A stretch of 19,453 bases of DNA from Saprospirales bacterium (GTDB taxonomy: Bacteria > Bacteroidota > Bacteroidia > Chitinophagales > JADJOU01), in NCBI GenBank assembly GCA_947461165.1, contig CANHJR010000002.1:1-19453 (forward strand). Reading direction: 5' to 3'. Under the pieces are notes generated by a model. That model saw nothing but the letters and a program-made list of their open reading frames with translations. It had not been told where the DNA came from and made no database searches. The position numbers and the translations under genes were made by a program. Below, one piece after another: positions 10,501-15,457 of the stretch (position 1 is its first letter; each line of letters begins with the position of its first letter).

Positions 10501-13500
10501 AGCACAGTGCATTCACAACAGTATCCAAGCCTAGCACTGGTCTCGTTGAAGCATTGACGGTAAATGATTTGGTTTTGTTGCATCCATTTGAATCAATCAT
10601 GTACAATGAATAAGTTCCTGGTGCAAGATTGGTTCTAGAACTCGAAGTAATCCCATCTGCCCACAAAAATGTAATCGGCGCAACGCCTGTAATGTTTGAA
10701 ATAGTTATAGATCCAGTATTGAATCCACATGTTGTATGAATGGTCGTATCGCTATAATTGGCACCAGGAGAAGGTGGAATCACTTCTGTCTTCACTCTTT
10801 GACAACCAAAACTATCGGTAATAGTCAATGTGTATGTTCCCGATGAAATGCCCGAAATAAATGTGCCAGTTCCTCCAGTACTCCAACTATAAATTATCGG
10901 AGAAACACCGCCAACCAAACTTGAAGCAATTGACCCATTAGATTGACCACACGTAGAATTTGTTCTACTAAGGGTCAGGGTCGGATTCGAATTCATGGCA
11001 ATAGTTATCGTATTAGATGTGGTGCATCCATTGCCGTCGGTTATAGTAACTCCATAAATACCTGGCAATAAACTAGCTCGATCTTTTGCTGTAATTCCGT
11101 CATTCCACAAATAGGTATATGGCGCTGATCCTCCGCTTGGAGTATTTGTAATCGTTCCATTTGCATTGCCACACGAAGCATTGACTCTTGTCAAAATTGT
11201 ATTCAATGCGGGTGTACTTGTAATAATCACCGAATCAACTCGAACACAACCTTTATTGTCTGTAACAGAAACAAAATACTTTCCAGCACCTAATCCACCC
11301 ACGCTATGTGTGGTGTTATTTGTTGGTCCAAAGGTAACACCATTACTCCAAGCATAAATATATGGAGGTGTGCTAGGTGTGGTTAACGTAACAGTGCCGC
11401 TTCCAATATTAGAGCCACAATTGGCATTTGTACTCGATTTTGATAGAATTGGGGCTGGAAAATTCAAAATATTGATGCTATCTATCTTCACACAATTCCT
11501 AAAATCGGTTAGTGTAAGCTTATAAGTGCCTGCCGTAAGACCAGTAATTGATGCGGTAGATCCTCCTGTACCCCATGCATAGATATATGGTGCCGTTCCA
11601 TTTATAGGGCTACTGGAAATACTACCATTTGGTAGGCTACATGATTGATCAACTTTTGTAAATGCAATGCCAAGAGGTAGGCTTGAAGCAATGTTAAATG
11701 CATATTGTGTGAAACAGCCATTGATATCGGTAATTACAAGCGTATGAACTCCAGACGGCCTATTGGCAATAAAGGTATCGGTTGAAATCACTGTAGATCC
11801 CGATCTCCATTGATAGGTGAAGGGACCGTTTCCAGATTTCGAAGTCAACATAGCTGAGCCATTATTTAGAGCACAACTTGTATTTGTAACACTAAATGTA
11901 GCTGCGGGAGGTGTAGAGCCACTGGATATAGTTAGCGTTGTGTCAAATCTGCAGTTAGACCCATTTCTAATAGCTACATTATATGTCGCTGCCGTTAGCG
12001 TATTAAATATACCAGAAGGACTAAAAGTAGCTCCTCCATTAATACTAAACTGGTACACAGGGAATGTATTCTTGGTATACAATCTTATGACACCATTGCT
12101 TTGACCACAAGTGGCGTTCATTGATCGAATGGAGTCTATTTCCGACCGAATATTTGAAACGGACACTGTCGCTATGGAACTATCGCGACACCCAATGCTC
12201 GTTGAAACTACGAGCTTGTATAATTGATTAGAGGTAGGTTTTGCAAAAGGGTTTGCTATATTGCTTGCAGTCAATCCAACCGAAGGAGTCCAGGTGTAAA
12301 TCAAAGGTCCAAAAGAAGGTGAAACAGTAGGGTTCATAGCCACCGAGTCGCCTAAACATACCACTTTATTGAAAAGGGTTACCACTGGTTTTGGATGGAT
12401 ATTGATAGATACGACAGAATCAACTGAAGGACAACCTACAGCTGAAATGTTATAGTTTATGTTTTGAGTGGAAAAGACATTACCATTGTTGACTGTGTAG
12501 TTTGGATTATTGCAACTAGTACAAGATAGACCAGTAGAAGGTGTCCATAATCTTGTAAATAAAGGGTCTGTATTGGTACTATACAATGATATAACCCTGT
12601 TATTACAAACGGTGGTATCATTGGTTGCATTGAATACAGTAATTCCGTTTGCAAAATCTTTTACTTCAAAACTAACACTGTCTAAAAAAGATATAGAAGG
12701 CGCCGAGAATCGAACGATTAAGTTTCGAACGCCCTGAGGTAGATTGTTTTGAATTGCAGAAATATTATAGTCAAAAATTGTACTGCCAATAGGAAAAGAA
12801 AAGCTGGACGCACCACTAAAATTTCCTGCTGGGGTATTGCCAGAAAACGTCACATTAACACCAAGTGTGCTCGAGGAGGAGGATCTAGTCAAGGTAACTG
12901 ACCCCGCATTGCACCCTTCGATGAGATAAGATGGGTTTGTAGTTATACCCGAGGTTGATTTTCGACCAGTAATTTGAAGAAGCGGTGATGAAGTAAAGCT
13001 TGATTTTTTGAGAAAAATGCCAGAATCAAATAAGCCATCTTTGATATCTGCTATAGCAACTTTCATCGTATGAGCTTGGTTTGGAGTTGTTGGAATCCTA
13101 GCCAACAAATTTTTTGTCATACCATCATATACCACATGATTGGCAACTTGATTGTCCACATAAAAAGCGGTAAAAGGGGATCCCGTGCCTAAAGATGAGC
13201 AAATAGCTATGCTACCTGCTCCAGCAGGAGTTCCATTGTTTACAGAATTGATTCCTATATTGATATTCGTTCCAGGCACCTTGGAATAATTGGTATATAC
13301 AGAGCTACTGGGCGGGGCAACAAATATTCCAAATGCATCATTGAAAGATGTACAGTTGAAATCTGGATACTCTTCAGAAGCAAAGGTGTAATTCAAAAAA
13401 GCGCTGTCACCTTGAGGCACAAAAGTAAACTGCAAGAAGCATAAATCTCGCTGGACAGCAGTGACTCCAGCGATTTGTGTAATTTGAGCATCCGTTGTCG

Positions 13501-13840
13501 TGTTTGCCCAATTGGTTGAAGCATCTAAGAAACGATCTGCATTGGTACCGTTAGAAGGTGTAGCCGTCAGAACTCTTCCTGTGCACAAGACGATACCACT
13601 ATCAATGGCCAGACTCAAGTTTGGAGATGGGTTGACATTTACAAAAAGACCATTTGCAAGAGAATTACAATTCAAGGTAGCGCCAGAAACAGTTATTCCA
13701 TTTCCTACCAAATAATTTGCAAGCGTTGTGGCTGTTTGGTTATTAAAAATAGATATAGATTGGGCATCAAGCGTTGTTATTGATGTCGCCAATACAATTA
13801 AAAGAAGCCTTTTAAGAATGAATCCAATCATGTTCCCCAT
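4574..13840 (-). CDS. Giant T9SS-secreted surface protein: choice-of-anchor L, about 31 SprB-like repeats, type B sorting domain
   Basis: The product has 3088 residues and is expected to leave the cell by Sec and then T9SS. Residues 1-26 form a signal peptide (hydrophobic LLLIVLATS, likely cut before Gln27). A choice-of-anchor L domain covers about 30-290, with the typical FASEEYPDF and FNDAFGIFV at 153-173. A Calx-beta-like stretch follows (about 300-395). Two PKD/Ig-like domains lie at about 405-560, the first with GLSCTSC at 437-443. Some 31 repeats run from about 566 to 2900. A further Ig-like domain carries GLSCVDC at 2954-2960. The C-terminal 90 residues (2999-3088) match the gliding motility-associated domain, with LYIPNVLAP, FNRWGE at 3032-3037, GWDGT and a final SLIR. 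Likely an adhesin or gliding-type filament; the ligand is unknown. It is third in the uppS unit but has its own promoter word. A second ATG three codons in is an equally possible start. Confidence 0.93.
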   Translation of the reverse strand: MGNMIGFILKRLLLIVLATSITTLDAQSISIFNNQTATTLANYLVGNGITVSGATLNCNSLANGLFVNVNPSPNLSLAIDSGIVLCTGRVLTATPSNGTNADRFLDASTNWANTTTDAQITQIAGVTAVQRDLCFLQFTFVPQGDSAFLNYTFASEEYPDFNCTSFNDAFGIFVAPPSSSVYTNYSKVPGTNINIGINSVNNGTPAGAGSIAICSSLGTGSPFTAFYVDNQVANHVVYDGMTKNLLARIPTTPNQAHTMKVAIADIKDGLFDSGIFLKKSSFTSSPLLQITGRKSTSGITTNPSYLIEGCNAGSVTLTRSSSSSTLGVNVTFSGNTPAGNFSGASSFSFPIGSTIFDYNISAIQNNLPQGVRNLIVRFSAPSISFLDSVSFEVKDFANGITVFNATNDTTVCNNRVISLYSTNTDPLFTRLWTPSTGLSCTSCNNPNYTVNNGNVFSTQNINYNISAVGCPSVDSVVSINIHPKPVVTLFNKVVCLGDSVAMNPTVSPSFGPLIYTWTPSVGLTASNIANPFAKPTSNQLYKLVVSTSIGCRDSSIATVSVSNIRSEIDSIRSMNATCGQSNGVIRLYTKNTFPVYQFSINGGATFSPSGIFNTLTAATYNVAIRNGSNCRFDTTLTISSGSTPPAATFSVTNTSCALNNGSAMLTSKSGNGPFTYQWRSGSTVISTDTFIANRPSGVHTLVITDINGCFTQYAFNIASSLPLGIAFTKVDQSCSLPNGSISSSPINGTAPYIYAWGTGGSTASITGLTAGTYKLTLTDFRNCVKIDSINILNFPAPILSKSSTNANCGSNIGSGTVTLTTPSTPPYIYAWSNGVTFGPTNNTTHSVGGLGAGKYFVSVTDNKGCVRVDSVIITSTPALNTILTRVNASCGNANGTITNTPSGGSAPYTYLWNDGITAKDRASLLPGIYGVTITDGNGCTTSNTITIAMNSNPTLTLSRTNSTCGQSNGSIASSLVGGVSPIIYSWSTGGTGTFISGISSGTYTLTITDSFGCQRVKTEVIPPSPGANYSDTTIHTTCGFNTGSITISNITGVAPITFLWADGITSSSRTNLAPGTYSLYMIDSNGCNKTKSFTVNASTRPVLGLDTVVNALCLDTLGSIKPVLSSGVGPYSYLWSSGQTTKNLLNRAVGTYTLTVTDSKGCTGVRSYTILRFPSPKYKDTIIQPTCGFNMGGIKLTNIVGNSPYNFSWSVLNAPNDSSLMGIDTGTYYLTITDIIGCIVKDTFKLTHPGRMQLDSLIVVRPSCADSNGKMTIYVSKGFPPYTYLWSNGDKTQVADSLKHGTYSVTVTDSTGCNFFSTREIRNATNLTVGFDSIRKTRCDSATGKVWPTAYLGTAPYKYIWNAKDTWRVKDSLNLGQAQLRVIDSNKCIFDTSLYISYTHTPRITLDSVKPEICDSNNGHAYITIDSAISPLKIYWNSVLDSTYANKKLQGTSLLAPNVFVTVVDSQKCTANLEIIVPFKPMLNATLYKHLPACGANTGYLLIQSSFPPSTAVWSNGKTNLDSIAGLAPGTYTLTLTDSSNCVYNLKDSLTYSAAPTSTYQIKRSNCGRADGQITASVISLYGIDTRSWKKLGSSVVRSVTDTLSAADSGIYLFTYRDIYGCTRTDTVYIKDSAAPSINSLVTHSNCTNGVGKIRVSPTSGAPPHTYVWNNFATADSIVNLFAGTYTLTVTDSRACTSNFMYTILFRTTPQVSLISNNSLCGPSNGSVATNIALGSAPFSYSWSNGQTSATATNLSAGKHIVTVTDLYGCKAVDSTVLTSQPALTTTVSKSNSNCNFNNGSVNAIITTGTSPYSYNWNGSIVSLNLSSIDTGRFIFSVTDANSCVKKDTLFVTRVPIHQATQNVVHDNCTYKQGQISTTVSSGVPPYTYNWSSSLGTNKDVSGLGGGTYTLSITDALSCLVTKVVTVNDTAGPVVALNKTDPSCGLNNGSVTAFVTSTRTPLQYFWNGVPGTTSISTLNGGKFIFKVIDSRTCQKIDSIVMDTVYPLTIANNSKMANCNVSNGFIKINANGGTKPYTYTWGHTLSNTDSVFGLGATKYYFTVTDIKGCQKSDSVTITQKGLPTISFTKTNSKCKAANGNITASVGNSTGALTYTWIPNVSSSNIASNILAGSYTLNVIDQTGCSVSSLTSIVSQGVDSITLDIVQAKCAIANGKVKATPVNTAGTPVYAWSNGATIDSVINLNAGAISVTVSDNFCTKIATANITNTTKPALSLSKQDATCAINNAIATAAVSLGTSPFFYLWSNLGSTNAIGGLDSGAYSVVVTDNLGCKDSMSIYIPRIPTISATYTVTKSKCGGNDGAISSSTSGGVPSYTYAWSSGETSANISSKVAGNYTLTISDNGRCTVINNITIGDQTKPKITAKTLDAVCNKSNGNIKAGVLAGTGTKPFTYQWNTGQTVDSIWGLAKGFYFLTITDSIGCRDTARITVDNGATPDVEIDSINSTCGYNNGMISASLPRGVDPILYNWSNGSTNDTIFNVASGNYVVTINDARGCTIVRGVSISTTTVPDITLAATQSFCLKSNGTITSTVNFGNPGPGFKYVWSNSGTTANISGLSPGLYKVTVSDLFNCFDTASIVITERPNLLAATIVKTDLKCNNNNSGQIVVNAVSGATPYKYKTLSTPYSAGITIGGLPAGPNSYTVEDNDGCLFTDTFSLGQPLPIVSNLIDQINLKCNNEPTGVLEVSLSGGTGPYGVQWFPSGRSTFRATNLLAGAHRVDVIDGNGCLATYNYNLSQPSELALASKITNNNCNGESLGKISVVANQATPPYRYQWQNNSTKDSLTKLPQGNYKLTVTDANSCIDTFVFPLIDPPKLKVDNVMVKNTNCINIGSGELEVIASGGSGRIIYSRDSGRTFSAMNKFNFLLAGRYYVIIKDLSGCRTYVDTIIKGPSPFKIVAIPKKTTIDLGGQVELGYRVLVGDSSQILSRIWSESRGLSCVDCDKPIAAPYIDQQYVIDVQFTDDCHVYDTVYVIVKDKSKLYIPNVLAPAAMDPENKVFKIYGKNILHAKLSIFNRWGEKVFSADNANIEGWDGTFKGQQAPFGIYTYLTEITYTNQRKEKHSGTLSLIR
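5140..12145 (-). repeat. Array of about 31 SprB-like protein repeats (about 76 residues, 227 nt each)
   Basis: Reading the giant protein, 31 units can be laid out, each starting near a Cys followed by a small pattern ending in Gly (for example CGQSNG) and ending in a second Cys within a word like TDSKGC. The first opening Cys is residue 578 and the last closing Cys is 2899; the opening cysteines of units 1 and 31 are 2268 residues apart, a mean period of 75.6. A typical unit also has a central PYxYxW word, then SGTYTLTVTD-like sequence. Units 1-27 have the opening Cys five residues before the Gly; units 28-31 have one residue more in this gap, as in classical SprB repeats (opening cysteines 2616, 2694, 2770, 2846). 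Units differ clearly from one another, and no two look identical at DNA level. Confidence 0.88.
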
Positions 13841-13853
13841 AATACTTTAGTGG

Positions 13854-13861
13854 CAAATATA
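13854..13861 (-). promoter_or_regulatory. Predicted -7 promoter element of the giant surface-protein gene
   Basis: The minus strand reads TATATTTG, an exact TAnnTTTG word, in the 73-nt spacer before the giant gene. Transcription would start near 13848, only about 8 nt before the first ATG (13840) and about 17 nt before the second (13831). No -33 TTG is seen at the usual spacing. If real, the giant gene can be transcribed apart from uppS, on an almost leaderless mRNA. Confidence 0.45.
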
Positions 13862-13865
13862 ATCT

Positions 13866-13891
13866 AAAAAACTGATTAATAAGTGTTTTTT
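13866..13891 (-). terminator. Weak AT-rich hairpin after the small exported-protein gene
   Basis: On the minus strand, 22 nt after the stop at 13914, an AAAAA-C-ACT arm can pair with AGT-TTTTT across an 8-nt loop, with one bulged C, and the right arm ends in a run of T. The stem has only one GC pair, so it would be weak at best. Together with the promoter word just downstream it hints that the giant gene is partly uncoupled from uppS. Confidence 0.25.
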
Positions 13892-13913
13892 ATGGACTAA
13901 AAAACTGAAAAAA

Positions 13914-14537
13914 TTAACCTTTCGACTTCTGATTAATAATTTCAGAAATAATTAATGTAAAATTATTGATGGATTCTACGAAGGAATTTTCAGCAGATTT
14001 TAAAACTCCAAAGTACCGAACTTTAAATTTCAAATCCTGCGTGTCAAAATATTCTTGATAGATTTGAGACAAATCTCGTTTGGTTTTTCGATCAGGCACC
14101 CACTCAAAATTAGATAGACTAATTTCATATTCCCCTTTCCGAAACTCTATCCTGATAGCACTTGTTATCAATCCTTCATTGATGATTTCATGATCTTGTA
14201 CATTCTCGAGCTTAAATGATTTGCAGGGATATAAAATAAAAAATTCCATGCCTTGTCCTGCACTATCGATTAGGTGGTAATAGCTTTGATCTAGTGTCTT
14301 GAGTGCCTCCTCAGCAAATATCTGTTTCAATTTGGAAGCATCAAACTTGGACTCGACAAAAACCGTGGAAATTGCAACCCTCCTGAGGGAGTCAACCGGC
14401 AAATCCACCTCTTGATCGACTGGAATCAATGTCTTTCCTTGGCCAACCATTTCTGAAAGTAGTAGGATGAAAGCAATAATTAAAGCTGGCTTCAAACTAT
14501 TGATTTTCTTTGTTGATTTGATGGCTAGTTTTTCCAA
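13914..14537 (-). CDS. Small exported protein of unknown function between uppS and the giant surface-protein gene
   Basis: I do not recognise a named family with confidence. The 207-residue product has one N-terminal hydrophobic segment (LKPALIIAFILLLSEMVG, 15-32) that looks like a signal peptide, so the rest is probably periplasmic. No lipobox is seen. The mature part is charged and mixed alpha/beta, with a helix-like stretch at 66-84 and strand-like IRIEFRKGEYEISLSNFEW near 128-146; the order faintly recalls the DUF4468 TBP-like fold, but that is a guess. The ATG start overlaps the end of uppS by 41 nt. A TTG at 14495, one nt after the uppS stop, would start exactly at the signal peptide and is a plausible alternative. 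Its place beside the giant gene makes it a candidate accessory factor, which is inference only. Confidence 0.75.
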   Translation of the reverse strand: MEKLAIKSTKKINSLKPALIIAFILLLSEMVGQGKTLIPVDQEVDLPVDSLRRVAISTVFVESKFDASKLKQIFAEEALKTLDQSYYHLIDSAGQGMEFFILYPCKSFKLENVQDHEIINEGLITSAIRIEFRKGEYEISLSNFEWVPDRKTKRDLSQIYQEYFDTQDLKFKVRYFGVLKSAENSFVESINNFTLIISEIINQKSKG

Positions 14538-15246
14538 ATCGACGTTCCCGATTTTGAAAATCAGTTACACATTCCATGAGATGCTCTTTCCGAAAATCTG
14601 GCCAAAATATTGGCAAAAAAAACAGTTCTGCATATGCTAATTGCCAAAGAAGAAAATTGCTCAGGCGCATTTCGTTTGATGTCCTAATCAAAATTTCAGG
14701 ATCCGGTATTCCCTTGGTGAAAAGATAACTTGAGAAGACATCCTCATCAATATCGCTCGGCAGCAATTTTCCACTCAACGTGTCTTCTACAAGCATTTTT
14801 GTTGCTTGTATTATTTCATGCTTGCTTCCATAGTTCAACGCTAGATTCAGCTGCAGACTAGCGCAATTTGAAGTTCTAGCTTTGGCTTCCACCAATGCTG
14901 TTTTTGATGCTTCTGGCAACATAGAAATATCTCCAATGGTCTCTAGCCGAATATCATTTTCAATCAATGCTGGCACCTCACTATGAATCGCATCAACTAG
15001 CAATCCCATCAAAAATGCCACTTCATCCTTTGGTCTATTCCAATTCTCTGTAGAAAATGCATAAAGTGTCAAAAATTTCACACCAAGTTCTCGACAGCCT
15101 TTGATTGCTTCTCGGACAGACTCAACCCCATTTTGGTGCCCAAAAGTTCTATCCAATCCTCGAGACTCTGCCCAGCGTCCATTGCCATCCATTATAATGG
15201 CGATATGGCTAGGGATTTTATGACTTGTTTCGCTTTTGCTTGACAT
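14497..15246 (-). CDS. uppS: Undecaprenyl diphosphate synthase (cis-prenyltransferase)
   Basis: UppS adds isopentenyl units to farnesyl diphosphate to make the C55 lipid carrier used for peptidoglycan and surface polysaccharides; it acts in the cytosol at the membrane. The 249 residues match the usual family length. The catalytic Asp20 lies in IIMDGNGRWA (17-26), FGH is at 36-38, and LYAFSTENWNRP is at 61-72. The allylic-substrate loop NYGSKHEI is at 138-145, where many members have NYGGR, and the conserved DPEILIRTS at 182-190 is followed by NEMRLSNFLLWQ, where the usual Gly before Glu is Asn191. It is the first gene of the minus-strand unit that continues into the small exported protein and the giant gene. 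A promoter word lies 30 nt upstream. Confidence 0.96.
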   Translation of the reverse strand: MSSKSETSHKIPSHIAIIMDGNGRWAESRGLDRTFGHQNGVESVREAIKGCRELGVKFLTLYAFSTENWNRPKDEVAFLMGLLVDAIHSEVPALIENDIRLETIGDISMLPEASKTALVEAKARTSNCASLQLNLALNYGSKHEIIQATKMLVEDTLSGKLLPSDIDEDVFSSYLFTKGIPDPEILIRTSNEMRLSNFLLWQLAYAELFFLPIFWPDFRKEHLMECVTDFQNRERRFGKTSHQINKENQ

Positions 15247-15275
15247 TGATTGTGTTTTGATCGTATTTCGACTAG

Positions 15276-15283
15276 CAAAATTA
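15276..15283 (-). promoter_or_regulatory. Predicted -7 promoter element of uppS
   Basis: The minus strand reads TAATTTTG, fitting TAnnTTTG. Transcription would start near 15270, leaving a leader of about 24 nt before the ATG at 15246. No clear -33 TTG is seen. The rest of the 210-nt divergent spacer to the protease gene is very AT-rich. Confidence 0.45.
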
Positions 15284-15320
15284 AACCAATGATATAAAAA
15301 GATATAAAATAAATATACCT

Positions 15321-15338
15321 TATATGAAAACTCATATA
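15321..15338. promoter_or_regulatory. Perfect inverted repeat overlapping the protease-gene promoter (possible operator)
   Basis: TATATGA at 15321-15327 and TCATATA at 15332-15338 are exact reverse complements around a 4-nt AAAC spacer. The right arm overlaps the predicted -7 word of the protease gene by four nt. Two direct copies of GATATAAAA lie just upstream (15291-15299 and 15301-15309). A dimeric regulator could bind here, but short AT-only palindromes also arise by chance in such DNA. Confidence 0.3.
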
Positions 15339-15342
15339 TTTG
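15335..15342 (+). promoter_or_regulatory. Predicted -7 promoter element of the protease-DoxX-oxidoreductase operon
   Basis: The plus strand reads TATATTTG, an exact TAnnTTTG word. Transcription would begin near 15348 and give a leader of about 109 nt before the ATG at 15457, the longest leader predicted in this window. No -33 TTG was found. Confidence 0.45.
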
Positions 15343-15433
15343 TATATTAACTAATAGTCATTTATTCTAGAGAGAAAACCTAAGAGTTCATTACTAAACT
15401 TCAATCTTGTTGAAATTTATATTCAAAACAGAA

Positions 15434-15457
15434 ATGACCTCTAAAAAAGTAAACTAA
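15434..15457 (+). other. Seven-codon upstream ORF ending on the protease start codon
   Basis: An ATG at 15434 opens a reading frame for MTSKKVN and stops with TAA at 15455-15457. The last A of this stop is the first A of the protease ATG (TAATG). Such an overlap would allow re-initiation from the short frame into the protease gene. It may be chance; no regulatory codon run or rare feature is visible in the peptide. Confidence 0.3.

Noticed and set aside
5140..12145. Regular spacing of about 227 nt that could suggest a CRISPR or satellite array
   Set aside because: The period is far too long for CRISPR, the units are coding and diverged, and the pattern is explained by protein repeats.
5787..12737. 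Many plus-strand open frames of 60-180 codons inside the giant gene, sharing words such as SVTV and YVP
   Set aside because: They are antisense readings of the repeated protein words (YTLTVTD and similar), which keeps them open and alike. None has a plausible start region or known domain.
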